Shown: one piece after another, positions 9,847 to 24,000 of the stretch
Numbering within the stretch: the first letter of the stretch is position 1
Layout: every line of letters starts with the position of its first letter
DNA from: Gordius sp. MW1
Taxonomy: Eukaryota; Nematomorpha; Gordioida; Gordea; Gordiidae
NCBI GenBank assembly: GCA_964036665.1
Contig: OZ038526.1
Location: 24,366,001 to 24,430,000, forward strand
DNA: 64,000 nt
Reading direction: 5' to 3'
Program-made: the position numbers and the translations under genes
The notes under the pieces: generated by a model
Seen by the model: only the letters and a program-made list of their open reading frames with translations
Database searches by the model: none
Told to the model about the DNA's origin: nothing

Positions 9847-12800
9847 CTAAAATTTGTATTTTAAAGATATTCTGGATTAATTTAAAGATATGTTTTACCG
9901 CCGGGAGGTAATGCCAAAATGACAAATTCTCTTTTTTTTAAAGGGAAATTAGAAATTTATCTAGGTTTGGGCTGTTTAAAATTTTGGTTACCAACGATTA
10001 AAATAAGCTTATCACATTAATGCCTCGAAACAATTTAAAGCGGTGTTGGGTATTTACAAAATGCGACAATCTATACTAAAATGCACTACCATAATTAAAT
10101 GAAATACCACAATTTCAAATTTTTGATTTTCATATATGGATACGTATATACATATTCATTAATTCTACTTAATAAAATTATAATATCATTCTATACTCTT
10201 AAGTATCAACGGAGCGATTGCCATGTAATTGTTTACAATATGGAGAGAGGAGATTCGCTCATTTTAATTGTTAATAATATTTTCTCTCATCAATAATTTA
10301 GAAGGAGGAGGACTATCAAACAACAAATTGTCTTCAAAGTTAATACTGGTGAGCTTGACGTTGAACCTAAAAAGAACGATAAAAAACGTTGAAATATTTA
10401 TTTAATGTAGGTATTATAAAATATGTGCCTGATGTTGTGATATGGGTTAATCAATGATTATAACATAATCGTTAGACAGATTGAGATTAACATAAGAAAT
10501 TCAAAGTATATTAAATAACTAAGACTTATATTAGTAGAAATATATTATACTAAAATTAAGATAACTTAGCATCCATACCTGAGGTCATGGCGCTAGGACT
10601 TTTGTTTAGCTGAGGTAACAAAGTTAATCGTGTTTTATGAATGTTAGATGTTTCTGAGAAAATCGCTGATTTGGAAGTTATTTTATTTTCATATTCAAGG
10701 TTTGTTTCTTTGTATTTATTTGAGGTATTTGACTGTTCAGTATCGACCAGAAGGGGCATTCTAGAAACTTTAATATTGTTATGTTAAAAATGGACAAGCA
10801 TGAGTACTTTATGAATTGTTAATCAAAGTGATTTAAATCTGTTTATGTTTTATTGTGATACGCAATTTTAATTATACTTAATAAGGATCTCAAAGGATTT
10901 TAAAAAAGTTGAAAATATTTTTACATAAGACTTTGAGGGTCATGATGTGAGAGGCGTAACCAATGGTATTGTTAATTTCGCAACGATAACTGCCGGCATT
11001 ACTTGAATTGACATTCAACAACGATAATATAGATACCGTTGTAGTGGCATTCATTTGCTTGTACTTTATTACCATACTATATTGATTAAGTAAAAAATGT
11101 GTTTGCTAATTTTAATGTAATCAATAGATTATAGAACTATGTTAACATACATCACCGTGATAACGACAAATTGCCTGAATTAAATATTTTAAAGTAGTAG
11201 ACAAAAGTGATCAATAAAATTATTAAAATAAAAACCAATAAAATTAAAGCTAATTTTATCAGAAATAAATTTTCTGACTTTCTCGAGGTATTAATTGATA
11301 ATTATTGAAAACTAAGAAGAAGTTGTTAAATTTTCTCTAACAAATTAATTAGTTCCAGTTCTATGCTCCTTCTCTTAAAAGAACGAAGTTTAACTCCAAA
11401 TTTCTAATCTTTTAAAAGGAACGAGTTCGAATTCTAGCTTTTAAAAATTCCTTTCAAAAAATATAAAATTTAACCGTTATAATTTTACATTTATTACAAA
11501 AGTCGAAAAACAAATCCTTTTTTCTCTAAAGAGCCATTTAGCTGGTGCACGAGGACAATTTTAAATTATAGCTAACACAAAACTAAACATACAAAATTCT
11601 GATTAATATCCTAATTAACGTATAAGAGTTTGAACATATAAAATTTCTCGCACAATATTCTTTTAAAAAATGATTTGGCATACAAATCAAAACGCTCACT
11701 GTTTTTAGCTGCAACTAATGAGGATTCTATGGGTGCGTCTTAAAATGCGATTTTGCATAGATGCAAAAAAAACCAATGCATGTTAGAACTTAGAACATAG
11801 CCGCGTCTTAATACGAGCGTCACTTCATTTTTGTTCTATTTTTGTGTTTTTGCTCGTAAAACAAATATTTATCCTTTAATTACGCTTATTAATACATATT
11901 CATATGGTAACTAAACTAAAATTGTTGATTCCACGACATGTATATCGCATATTTAGACAAACAAAAATATGGCGCCATGAAGTTGAATCGTATAATAAGA
12001 CGGGCCCTATGACATTTGATTGTCCTTAATATAAGCCATTGTAGTAATGATTATATGATGACAAATGGCTGTAAATTAATGGAATTGTTTATAATGATAT
12101 GCGAATGAAATTTTAAAATTTAAGGCAATATAGAAACATGAAAATAATTTTTAGACATGAAACTAATTTTTGCCGTTTCTATAACCGCAATGTATATGGC
12201 TTCAATTATTAACATACCCTTTAAAATAATTTAATTTGTTTTAATTATACCTCCAGCAACTAGATATTTGGCACTTGTTTCTTTAAGAACTCTACTAAGG
12301 ACCGATCACAGTATATAAATTACCTTTGTTAGCATTATGATGACAACAAAAAAGATTAAACTTCTAATATAAAGATATTTTGCGAAGATGAACATGGTAG
12401 TAAATAATTGTGATAATACATAAAAGTTCAATTTATTAGCTTTTTGCGTACTTTGATATACTTGGGTTGGAAATGTAAACGTTATTTTGGCTCCACCTTA
12501 TATACGATGGCTGGGGGAAAGATTGAGAGACGCATCTAAGAGACACATTCACAGGTTCGCCATATTCAGTGACATTAACCTTGATATGCGAACTTGAATA
12601 TGCTTTTAGGATTACGGGAGTAACTAAATTAATATTTAAAAAATTTATTAAAAAATTATTCCATTTTTTTATGAAATCATATTTACAAAGTTGATAATGT
12701 TTACATCGAACATAGAGCTCAATTTGGCGACTGACCGAAGGCTGAATGCCATTTTCGGCTAAACAGATATATGTTCCCATATGATTTCGCGTAACATTTT

Positions 12801-15800
12801 TTAATAAGAGAAATTTGTCTTGTCCTAATATATCTAAAAGTATAGTTATAATTATTATAGATCCTCTAATTTTTCTATGGATAATGATACTATTTGATAT
12901 TCTAGATAAAAATTATACTGAACACTTGGTCTTCGGGACTATGATTTTTGTAAATTCCAGTATCCGTAGAATATCCGGCTTGGGAATGAAGTTTCTTGCT
13001 TTTATTTAATAATATGGAGTTGGAGGAATTTTGTTTAAGTTTATGTTGCTGATTGAACGGGCGATTCTCGGGGGTTTTAATGACATATTTTCCGACGATC
13101 GCATTTGGTAATGTGTCATCCTTATAGGTAGTCATGTTTGTGCCTGTTTCAGGCTCCTTCACTTTTTTGAAGTAATAATACAATGAGTCAGATTCCGGTT
13201 GAATACCATTCACGATAACCCAACTAATTTGTGGAGTTGGATGGCCACTAGCCAAACAGCTAAGATTTACGGTGGATAATTCGTTTACGGTAATATCTCT
13301 CGATGTTTTCGAATCAATAATGCGAGGAGGTACTTTAAAGTGAAGGATATCATGTAAAAGAATAAATCATTGAAGTTAAAAAAAATGCACGTTAGTTAAT
13401 AACGATTTCTATTATAACGCTCTATCAGGGTTAAATGCCGTATTGCACGTCTAGATAACATTATATTCTAGAGCAAAAAGCTTTTATATATTTGCTGTGT
13501 GCGGAAAAGGCTACATTAAATTTAGTGCAAAATTAAAAAATATCTTATCTCTCTAGGCTTAATTATAATTGCTAGAATTTCCAATGTTAATGCTTTATAT
13601 TTCAAAATGCTAGACAAAATTCCCATGTGGACAAGCATCAAACAATTAAAACATAGTCTACAGGGTAAATATTAAGGAAAAAAAACTTTTAATATATGCT
13701 ACATATATATAAATCAAATTAACAAAAAAATTGTTCCTTTAATAATATATAAATGTATGTAATCGTCAATTCATGTCGATCTATTACCAAATACGTCTAT
13801 GTAGCCGATTGACCTGGTCATAGGTATCGTATTTATTTGGCACATGTAATGACCACGGTCTTTTTCTTCTACCGCATTTATGTGAAGTCTCCATACTTTT
13901 AATCCCTCATCAACCGTTACATTGAACCTAGGATCACGCGTCACTAAACGATCGTGAAAGGAGAGGATTGTTTGAGAATCTACTTTAAACCACGCTACCT
14001 TTAAAATAAGTAACATTTTTTCTCTTCAAATCTCAGAGGTTCAAACTTTGCAGTCAGCTCAAAGTAGATAAATGAGTTTACATTCGCACATTGCATTATT
14101 AATTAAATTAGTTGTATGGTAAATTGCACGTGATTATGATGTCATTAGTTTTACGCTAGTATTTGTTTTTTAATGATTGTGGCGTTAAATGATCTGCATA
14201 TTTATGTCTTTTTAGTGATTTTGGTTATGTATGAATGGATAATAATGTCACCTCTTAATTTATCGAAAATGAATTTTACCATCGCGATGGGCTTAATTAC
14301 CAATTTAGATTATATATAATACCCTGTATGGGATGTGAGAGGCGGTGCCAGGATTAGCGGATATTCCCTCAATAATACACTCTAATTTGGCATTTTGGCC
14401 TTGAACGACAGTCAAATCTTTGATTGGCCTAACTATGCGCGGGCGGTTGAGTTGATTCAAAACTCTTTGTGATGATATTTTGTGCAATCCTTTTAATGTT
14501 TATAATAGACTGTATAAAATTTAACATTAAAAAACTTATATCATATCTTTTTACCTAAGAAAAAAATGAGCTTTCAAAAATTCGTATCACGTTAAAGCAT
14601 CAATCATACTGGTCAAAAATGGCCTAACATCAAAAGCGATTACTATAATTTTGGAAATGTAAATCATCGTAACTCGTTATTCCACATGCATTATTACCCT
14701 GTGTTCAAAAGGCTTCGAACTTTTAATATGAAGGAAATCAAGTAAATTTAAGTCCTTTATTTTTTATTTTACATATTTGCCCACCTCGATGGTCATAAAC
14801 TACTGGTTTGATAACCAACTTACAAAAGAAACAATAAAGAAACACTTGTGGAAGTCTTAAAGACTTTTTTATGGTCCCGTTATAAAAGTTAATGCATCCG
14901 GATGTGTGGGAACTTATAAAGGCCGCGATTTATAATTATGATTTGAGGTGTTTAGGACTTTAGTAAAAAGATTTTTGGTCGATAAATTTTAATAAATTTT
15001 ATTAGTATTAACTTTGTCAATATTTTTGCGATGATTTCAAAATTAATTTTTAATTCCCCTGTCTAGCACATTAATTATCTTATATATTAATACATAACTT
15101 AACGAGCAAAAATAAGAAACAGAACCACTTACCCCAAAAGTTGTACGCAAAGGCATTAATTTTTTTAAACAAGAGTATATATTTTAGCAGGCCTTTTACA
15201 TGAAGAACGGAGCCAATATTTAATGAGCCGGAAGATAAATCGTTTTAAAAATTTCGGGGGGGGGGGTACACTTTTTGAAAATAAGGTAAATAATTAGGTT
15301 AAAATTATTTAATGTGGGGAGATTGTAGAGTAATTGATTAAATATTACCATATTATTTGATATCTATTAAATAAAATTTTTAAATGAATATATACAAATA
15401 TTAAAATCAAAGGTTTAATATGTTTTTATATTCAAAAAGAAAATATGTTAATTTTGCACACATTTTGAAGGCATTAATAATTCTTCAACCTCAATAGCAT
15501 GGTTGACATTCCCATTAAGAAGGCGTAAAATAATAGTGCCACAAATCCGCTTTCTTATTATATAATGAATACAATTGGCGTATGCAAATTTAATGCTTGC
15601 TAAATTGAAAGCAAAATTTGTATATTTACATTATTTATATTAATTTTAACTTGGGGCATCCGTTTAATTTGCTTTATAGGCAAGAATCCCTTAAATTATT
15701 GCCCATTTTATTTATATTATGCCAAACTTTGCAGCTTCAAAGGTATATGTATGATGTATTTATTAATATAATAATGTTTTGTTAGCTCAAATGATAGCAC

Positions 15801-18800
15801 GTGCTATTACACCCTGACCTATATACTATAATACATGTTTATATAATCATAATACATGCAATATCACGAACACTTCTTTTCAACACAATTTCAAAATCGC
15901 TTAAGTATTGCTCTATAATCCTCAAATCGGATGGAGCAAGGTGTTCAGCTCATCACACCTATAAATATATTTATTAATACAATTCATACTCTCATTAAGT
16001 GCCACAATATACGTGGCAATGTATTATGTATGCCTTGGCTACTAACTCAATATAAATATATATGAAACTAATAAGACGTGACAATAGGCAATGCTAGCAT
16101 TTTTTATTAAATTATTAGCTCAAAAACTTTTACTGCTAATTTTATGTGTTATCCTATCCCCCATGTGCTTTCTTATCTCTGCATCCCAACCACCATTATA
16201 AATTGACTTGTTATGCTACATTTGGTAACTTTTATACAGATAATGTGTTTTATGTTGTTTTACCACCGAACAGTGAATCGAAAGAATGATTGATTTTATT
16301 AATATTGATGGAAAAGGTTAAGAAAATATAGGACAGAGATTTTAGAATATAAAGTTTGAAGAAAACATAAATATGTGTTTGAGCTATACTTTTTAATCTT
16401 CTCTATATTCAGCATCTAAGGAATTTTGTTATAAAGTATTGCTTAGTTATCTAGATTTAATATTTCGGGGAAAACATAAATGTGCGCATAATATAAAATA
16501 ATTTTTGATCGAGGAATGATTTATAATCATATTCAATTTTACTTCAAACTTTTGACTTGGTTAAATAACGTTTACCACAATTAAGAACTTTGACAAAATA
16601 GTTACTCAATAATAAGTAAAAGTGAAAAATTTCTAACATGACATGGCCAGAGTTAGATCTTAATTTTAAATACCTTAAATAATATGGTAGAGTAATTTAT
16701 AATATTTTTTTCTACATTTTTATGAAATAATTTTTTCATCCCGAACTGTTATAAATTCTTTATAGACTAAATATGAATACAGTTCAGCGTTATATACAAA
16801 CCCTATGATAGAGGCATCTTTTAACGGCCAAAAGTTGCCTGATTTGCTATAAAAGGGTATAATTATTGTCTGAGGAGAGAATATCAAACAAGACGTGCAG
16901 TGTAATTTTTCCGATAAAAATGAAATTTATTTATGCCTTAATTCCATCCATTTATAAATATAAAATTCGTTATTAACATTAAGTAATATATAGTATAATT
17001 GGGGGTCATAACGCTAGTTTAAAATTTTAAAGTATATTTATTGGTATATATTTTATAAAAATTTAGATTATACGATAATTGCTAAATCTAGTTATATTGT
17101 ATTGATAGTTTTATTTTAAAAAGTTGTTTAAGAAGAAGAATAATATTTAAAACCAGTGCTATGAGTGCAGGCCCAATTTTTCTATTTTTTATGTCATAAT
17201 AAAGTAACTCAAAAAGCCCGGCTGGCGTCGGAAATTTAGATTTTTGAGCAGAGGGGCCTTATATAGTCTTTATTTTCATGTATTCTTTTGTCATTTATTT
17301 ATTTAATTATATTAATAATAATGATTATTGTAGTTCTTACCCGAAACAATGTGATTATTAAATTAATTTTTTTTGAAATAAAAAATTTAAAATATCATCT
17401 TGTCGAGCTCGGTAGTTTTAATAACTTGCGAATGGCCCGGGACACTTAGAAGTTCGGGCGGCACGGGGCTATATACTTATAAAATTAAACGGGCCAAGTT
17501 GGGGCATATAAATACACATGTGACCTCTGATAAAGTTATAAATTTTGTATATAGAATATAACACGTTATAAAAACTAATCATAATGTTGATTTTTTGCCC
17601 AGCCCTCCGAATTTCACCTCAGATGAGAGCATTTCAATTGATGTATAGACATTTATGTCTTTAGTGAGTTTTCAATCTCCTGAGCATGGAACTTCGCTAA
17701 TTGGTGCTGTTGTTATGGAAAGGGGAAAAAAATTATGGTTATATTAGACGAGGCTTTAATTTAATTTTAAAAGGAGCTTAAGTGTCGAGAGCATTCTTCT
17801 AATGATTGGTCTCTTGAGTTTTAAAAAAGCCATACACAACACCATAAACCAATTCCTGATTTTAGGTTGAGGTTTATGCTGTTTAAATCACGAGATTAAA
17901 ACTTGCTCAAAAATGTTCCTCGAGTTACTGGCCTAAAATGTATGGATTTGCGGAAACAAGATTTAAAAAGTTAGTTAAAACTTGTTGTTTTATTGAAACA
18001 CTTCATTTGTTTATTAAAGATGGAATCAAGTGTGAGATAAATATTGTTAATTTATAATAAACCTCAGTGGATTCAGTTAAAATATTACCACCTAAATTTT
18101 GACTCTTGGCAAATTGAGGTTTTTTGAACTAAATTATGTAAATTAGCTTTAACGTCCGTTAATAAAAAAATTGATGAAACTCTTCGTCAACACTGTTTTT
18201 TATAGATTTCATCTCTATTTGCAATGTTATTTGTGAGTCGAATCACTTGTTGAATATCAAAATTCTTTTTCTGCAATTGTTTGCTTAATAAGAATTTCTA
18301 GGTTTAACTATATTTTATAAAATGCTACTTACTAGATGTGGGATGGGACAGGCAATGGGGATAAAGCTCAATCATCTTTTTGTTATTGGCAAGTGAATTC
18401 GGAAAAAGAAAAATAATGGATCAAAAAATTTGTTCGTATAATTCAAACTAAAGATAATATATGAAATTTTAAGGTATTTATAAGATCCTATATGCTCCTA
18501 TAAATACATTTGATTTATGAACATATTTATAAATAAAAAGAAAAATTGTATGTTTTTGTTAAGGGAGGAGGGAAAATATCCAGATTTCCCCCGCCTTGGC
18601 TATGCAACTCTATGAGTGATAGGTTTTCCTACTTTGGATAGGATACAGCAAAGGCTAATCACATAAGTTTTTTAAAGATAGCTTACTCATATAAATATAA
18701 ATTACATAATCAGAACTACAAAATCAGGTATACGCCTCATTTAACTAAAATCAACAAAAGTTTTTATTAACACATTATAGACATGCTAAATAATGGGATT

Positions 18801-21097
18801 GTTAGATAACATAGGGTCGGTAGGAAAATGGATCTGTTTAACTATTTGTGGCAGTTGTATTGTTTAAAGAGAGTAAATATGATGTTATGAAATAGTGGTT
18901 TGGAAATCTTTTAATACTTGACAACTAAAAAGGTAATGTCGTACACCATGTTGCATGCAAAATTATCATACCCTTCATTTCCCTTGGGTCATAAATATGT
19001 ATGGAAATAAAAGCGAGTTTTATACGGTTTTAATTAATTCCCCCCCCCCTCTCTTTTCAAATATGTTGCAAAAATTGAAATATAAAGTTCCTACTACATA
19101 AAAACGATAGCAATATTAGTTTGTTTAGTAGTAATTTTAGTAGGCTTTTACAAATCACCAACCAACTGCATTGCTTTTCTATGGCAATTATAAAATTTTC
19201 CAATATAAAATCTTTGTTGTAGGGTGACGATCGTCGAGCGAATTAGATGCATTATTGCGAGACCGTGTATTTAACCACAAACCATATAAATGATTGATTA
19301 TTTTAGACGCCAAGCAGGCACTTTAAAAACAAAAGGTCCCCCCCCCCCCCTTTCTCCACAGAGCTCTGTTATATTTTAAAAGTATTTAACCAACCCTGAC
19401 TGTTCGACCCAAGCCAGCCACTATTAAGGGTAATCTGTGAACGGGGATAAGGTTGTGCTGCTTGCAATAATGGGACACGATTGAATCCCTCGAGAGAAAT
19501 CCTCCTTTGCCAAGTATTTGTTCACAACCCCCCTTCACGTAAAGCATTGTCACTTTATGTTAAAACTTTAATTAAATGTAATCTTTTTCCAAACCTTTTC
19601 CCTTTTGAAAATTATTAAATCTTGAGAAGGTTATTTGAATAAAAAATTTTTAAACGATTCCTTTGCAATTTCATTTCATCTTTTGTCCGACCAAAGCAGA
19701 ATTGTGGTTAATGACAAATCATTCACCATTGTGAACAATGTCTGATCAAGCTAGGATATTAGTACACACACCCTATTATGGACCTTTTATTAGTTGTTGT
19801 AATAAATGATGATAAATGACTGCTTTTAAAAAGGCTCCCCCCCCTCCTCCGGTCCCATTTATATCGTGATATTTAAAAAGTGTCTTTATGTTTTAATATA
19901 TGTAAATAGGCTATCGATTAGAAGCTTCAAAAAAAAGCTTAAAATCTACTATTTTTAATGCATTAACTCCCTTGCAGTTGCCGTGTTTATCGACGATGCG
20001 CGTTAAATGGGCTGTTTGCCAAGTTAAGTTGCTTAGCGTCAATAGAGTCAAAACGCGTGTCACTTGTACAAAATATAATATCATAAAAATATAATACTTT
20101 TTTACATAAATTTATACTGAAATTTTATTTTCTAAGCTTAATTACACTATTTTTTCAATATGAATAAGTATATAATTTGTTAAAAACACACATTTTTTTA
20201 ATATAAATGAGTTAGAGTAAATATACTCATATATAAAACAGTACATTTTTTGCCGCAATACTTGAAATCGATTTTGCCCGAGACAAATTATAAACTTGTG
20301 CGTTGTAAACTACATAGGGTGTCACGCAATTACAATTATTTTTTATTAAAAATAAGATTGGTTGCTCATTAAAAGTGTAAAGTAAACGCTGAACCAAAAA
20401 ATTTACGATTATTAATAATATATATTTATTATTGATGATGATTATTTAAAGATATATGAATTAAAAAATATTAATTCAATAAAATGAGTTTTGTACACAA
20501 ACTTGGTAAAGAAAGGAGGATTTGGGAGGTGTTGGTTGTATTTAAAACTACATGCTGAGATGAATGCCAATAAGTAGCGTTTCTGTGACACATCTCAACT
20601 TCAAACGCGCTACGGTTATTAAACGTCACAAAAAGGAAAGACCAAACAATGTCATTAATCAAGAGTTTATATTAATTAACTTGGCAAGGATTTATAACCA
20701 ACAAAAAAATTAATTTGAAACCCTAATGCTTCACTGTTGTCTACGTTTTGATTTGACATAGTAATTAATTTTCCCATTGCATTTTTGAGCAAACTAGTTA
20801 TGGAGAATTTGTAATAAAACAGATTTTTCTAAAAATTTCTTTTCGAAAGTTATAAATAACATTGTTGCCTATAACACAAAAAAACAATGAATAGAAAGTT
20901 TATTTTGAGAATTTTTTAAATTATATACTTGCTTGACCAAAGGTAAGTAACTTGGGGCCAGAGAAAAAATCCAAAATTTTGAGAAAAATATGGTATTGAC
21001 CGGGAACATAAAAATTAGGTCCGCCGTTGTTGGTGAATAATAATAAGGCCAGAACAAAAGGTACAATTTTCAGCTTTCTTTCGTTCAAAATTCTCAT
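9710..21097 (-). CDS. Three-Ig-domain cell adhesion protein (DIP/lachesin type), full model
   Basis: Nine exons join in phase: 21097-20929, 14462-14323, 13998-13788, 13332-12919, 12824-12705, 12623-12452, 11076-10925, 10767-10579, 9846-9710 (1704 nt, 567 codons plus stop). A signal-peptide exon precedes three immunoglobulin domains with paired cysteines and core tryptophans: Ig1 'AKLECII'/'RVAWFKVDSQTIL'/'GHYMCQINT'; Ig2 'VNLSCLASGHP'/'ISWVIVN'/'MGTYICLAENG'; Ig3 'VSLRCVSQSFP'/'IRWSQNN'/'GSYRCEINN'. The Ig1 pattern and the 'VPPRI' linker are those of Dpr-interacting proteins and lachesins, which are extracellular, usually membrane-anchored neural recognition proteins. Ig2 carries an unusual insertion of about 70 residues. 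The six Ig exons are well supported. The signal exon and the last two exons rest on phase and splice signals only. No hydrophobic anchor is seen at the C-terminus, so a further exon may be missing. Confidence 0.8.
10579..10767 (-). CDS. Ig gene exon 8, linker region (tentative)
   Basis: Acceptor ATTAAAG|TTTCTAG keeps the frame, whereas the next AG (TTTCTAG|AATG) would give an immediate stop. The frame is hydrophilic (begins 'RMPLLVDTEQSNTSNKYK'). The donor CTCAG|GTATGG is strong and leaves one base. If it is not used, translation runs on to a stop at 10556. Confidence 0.55.
10925..11076 (-). CDS. Ig gene exon 7, end of Ig3
   Basis: Acceptor CAATATAG|TATGG; encodes 'TVSILSLLNVNSSNAGSYRC' and 'ASHIMTLKVL'. 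Donor TTAT|GTAAAA. Phases match both neighbours. Confidence 0.88.
12452..12623 (-). CDS. Ig gene exon 6, start of Ig3
   Basis: Acceptor TTAATTTAG|TTACTC; encodes 'FTPVILKAYSSSHIKVNV', the first Ig3 cysteine (SLRCVSQ) and the tryptophan (YIRWSQNN). Donor CAAA|GTACGC leaves two bases. Confidence 0.85.
12705..12824 (-). CDS. Ig gene exon 5, end of Ig2
   Basis: Encodes 'FLLLKNVTRNHMGTYICLAE' with the second Ig2 cysteine and 'QPSVSRQIELYV'. Acceptor ATATTAG|GACAAG; donor CGAT|GTAAAC. Confidence 0.9.
12919..13332 (-). CDS. Ig gene exon 4, start of Ig2 with long insertion
   Basis: Starts 'VPPRIIDSKTSRDITVNE' with the first Ig2 cysteine (LSCLASGHPTP) and the core tryptophan (ISWVIVN). About 70 residues follow that are rich in K, N, S and T and unlike the family. 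The donor TTCA|GTATAA is weak but in phase with exon 5. Confidence 0.85.
13788..13998 (-). CDS. Ig gene exon 3, second half of Ig1
   Basis: Acceptor TTTAAAG|GTAGCG; encodes 'VAWFKVDSQTILSFHDRL' and 'EEKDRGHYMCQINTIPM', ending 'IGYIDVF'. Donor TTTG|GTAATA leaves one base. This is the most diagnostic exon for the DIP/lachesin family. Confidence 0.92.
14323..14462 (-). CDS. Ig gene exon 2, first half of Ig1
   Basis: Encodes 'RIVRPIKDLTVVQGQNAKL' and the first Ig1 cysteine (LECII). The donor AGG|GTATTA ends in phase 0 after 'SHIPYR', so that exon 3 continues 'RVAWFKVD' as in the family. The acceptor (AAAGAG|TTTTG) has a weak pyrimidine tract. Confidence 0.75.
14490..20925. other. Large AT-rich intron without recognised genes
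   Basis: This is the first intron of the Ig gene model. It holds G/C homopolymers near 15256, 19040, 19337 and 19838, a GC-rich spot with degenerate repeat motifs near 17400-17500, and one diverged dispersed repeat (about 18140-18345). No exon in phase with the gene was found. Confidence 0.5.
18140..18345. repeat. Diverged dispersed repeat, copy 1
   Basis: Shares 'ttgatgaaactcttcgtcaa', a following 'atagatttcatct' block and 'ctagatgtggga' with 45175-45340 (there 'ctaggtgtggga'), in the same order and orientation. It probably marks an old transposon; no coding frame survives. Confidence 0.55.
20929..21097 (-). CDS. Ig gene exon 1, signal peptide (tentative)
   Basis: ATG at 21097. The frame begins with a basic stretch (NERKLK) and a hydrophobic core (IVPFVLALLLF), a good secretory signal. 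The donor after 20929 (GCAA|GTATAT) leaves one base, which fits the acceptor at 14462. The link to the Ig exons is inferred from strand, spacing and phase. Confidence 0.5.
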
Positions 21098-21099
21098 AT

Positions 21100-24000
21100 T
21101 TTTTCAAATGAATTCAATATTTATAGAAGACTCCAAGAAGGCATGTTTGGATGTCACATAGTAGTGTTTGTAAAGTAGTGACAAAGTAATGTCATTTCGG
21201 AAATTTACATTGTTTATAGCGGGAAGGGTGGGGGTGGGTGGACGAAGAACGATATGGGAAAAATCATTCGAAAGCAAAGTGTCGAAGTAATTAGCTTCTT
21301 CACCACAAGCACTACTTGTTTTATAAATTGTATTTGTGAATTAGTTTATTATACAACACATAAGAGGTTTGACGCTCGTCCTGTTTGGTGCAAGTCTCCG
21401 CGTTATATAAGCAGCAAATTAATCAATAATAATAACTCTACTCCGCTACGTTATGTTATACAAGTGCGGGCGTTATCAAAAGAAAATCTTTACCCAATAT
21501 TGCCAACTATTTTAATGTCGTTCTTTGCATAAAGGCTGTGATTGCTAAAATTCTGAAATCCTTTAGGGAGTTGGAAATGTGTATTTTCAATTTTATACTC
21601 ATAATGATAAATTGCGTTTTGGCCCACTGTAAAGGCAAAATCTCATTTTATTCAACTAAAGTTCATGTTTGTATATTTGCGATTGATCAGTCCTATTTTG
21701 GTTGGTGTCGATTTTAAAGTTAATATTAAGAACTTTGTCTTTACCATGGTCTATAAACATATAATTTATAGATTTTGCAGCGTTTAAGGCACGATCAGAT
21801 GGGTGAATGAAAATCACGATAAATGTATATAAACTTTTTCTCAACTATTAACGACCACAAATTTTGGTGTTATATAGACGGTAAAGTTTTAGTTTTTTTG
21901 CTCTTTTTTTAATAATAATTTATAATCCGCACGATGTATTATTAAATGTTTTCACAAACCAATTAAATGAATATTATATTATGTGACTTAACTTAATCCA
22001 ACATTAATATAATGAGAAAGGCAAATGTTGCTGCCTTTTGTTATTGTATTCACCAGATAATAATAAAAATCTATTGTTTATTTTTAATTTACTTATTTCT
22101 ACTTTGTTTAAAAGGATTAGGTCAAAATTATAACATTTTGCACCTGATTCTATTAAGTACAAAAATTATAGCATAAAAGGGACTTTAATGCTCGAGGATA
22201 GCATCAAAAATTAATAACTGGGTGTTGTGTTATATGTCTTCCTTCATATAAATGCTATTTTCAATGATTTACATCACTTTAATAACTATATCCCGTTTTT
22301 TGACCTAACATACTTTATATCAGTAAAAAATCTTAATGTCCTAAATTTATTATCAATGATTGAGAGAATTATAAATTTTAATAAGCATTTTCCCATTAAA
22401 AGCCAGATAAAGCATGCATCAAAAAATGTGGGTAAACTCTATTTTATAATATTAATTAACCTATCGATATTAAAAATATTTCACGAAGTCCTCAATATTA
22501 TCGTCGCAATGCAATTTAATGATGGAAAATTAGCTTTAATCGATTTATCTTAAATTCCAATCTTGCTAGATCCCTTTAACGCTTCTAAACACAACGTCTA
22601 GCAGACACTACGACCCGGACACTAGGATAAAAACTTTTATTGATCTTTGGGGCAAAGAATTAGACATATAAAATACGTGGTGAAAAAAGCACTATGATCG
22701 TTTCTAAAGACTTTAGGAGGGGGGGGGGGGTAATTTATCCTCAATTGTCCCCCCCCTCTCCTTTATCGTCAAGCTTAAATCGACAATTAGCGAAGTCAGA
22801 ATAGGCATTGATGTGTTAGCGAATGTGCATGTTGATACTTGATAAGAATCGGTCATACAAGAGACAAAATTGAGTAATCCTAGCCTCCCCCTCCTTCCCT
22901 TTCCTAACCCCCATTTTAGGTAATGTTATTAAAAGAGGAATGCCATGCAAATGGCCAAACTAAAAGCTATATGATTAAACTCATTTAATTTTTGCAAAGG
23001 CACGTTATTTAAAGAATTTTATTTAAATTGAATATTTAATCTTATATAAGAAATGCGTTCTATTATAAATGATTAGATATAACTCCAATGGCGCGTCGCA
23101 GTTAAAATAAGATTTTTGACTTATAAAAAAAATATGTTTTCAAGACCCTTCGCTGTCAATTAAATTAGTTAGCAGCAATAGAGATTAAAAAGAATAATTA
23201 TTTAGTCCATTTAGCAAAGGATTGTTTTCTGGAGCACAAGAGGCTGATTTACAGATTTGCGCATCACCCCTATTAAACTGGTAAGGTTTTATTTGAGGGT
23301 AGAAGTTTTGATTTATAAAATAATAATCTTAATAAAGAATAATTCCGATGTTATATTTCATTCCCCTAAATTTCAAAATCAAGTAAACCACTATTTATAT
23401 TTACCATATAATTAATAACATGGGCTTAACAGAAATTACTAATATGCAAAGTGAGAATTTAAAAAACATTTGACGTTTCGGCCATTTTGTTTCTAATAAA
23501 ATTAGATTAGAGAAGGGGGCATACCTACTTTTTCTTGCCTTCCCCTGATTACCCTCCTATACCGATGATTATGTATTAAACTATAGATTTCCGTGCATAT
23601 ATTAGCAACCGATAAAATGGAAAATTATGGGAATTTTGTCAATGCCAACGGATAGTCTATCATCTAGGGACCAATACTTGTCATTACATTGATTGATAGC
23701 GAAAAAAACGGGCTTTGTTCCAAAATCACTCTATTCCCTTCCCCGCCCCAACCTAATAAGTTCTTATTCAAACGAATGCCTAATATAATTAGTGTTTATG
23801 GTTTGGCGGTACCATTAAAGCCTTAATTTTAATTATAGGGTTAGTTGAACCTTCCTTTACCAGCCGAAATGCATTTAAAATTTCCTTTAAACTGCAGTTT
23901 AGTTTATTACCAATACTATACTTTTACATAAGAGTTGATAAATTATTCGCAGGCTAATGCGCGCACTTATGATTTAAGCTTACCCTTTTAGTTAAATAAA

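Noticed and set aside
20471..20662. Possible extra Ig-gene exon ('AFEVEMCHRNATYWHSS')
   Set aside because: The only good acceptor puts it out of phase with the signal exon and hits a stop; the donor is weak.
21254..21532. 92-codon plus-strand frame upstream of the Ig gene
   Set aside because: No family resemblance, no splice context, and composition consistent with chance.
22227..22553. 108-codon plus-strand frame
   Set aside because: Dominated by I, N, F, L and K as expected for random AT-rich DNA; no motif.
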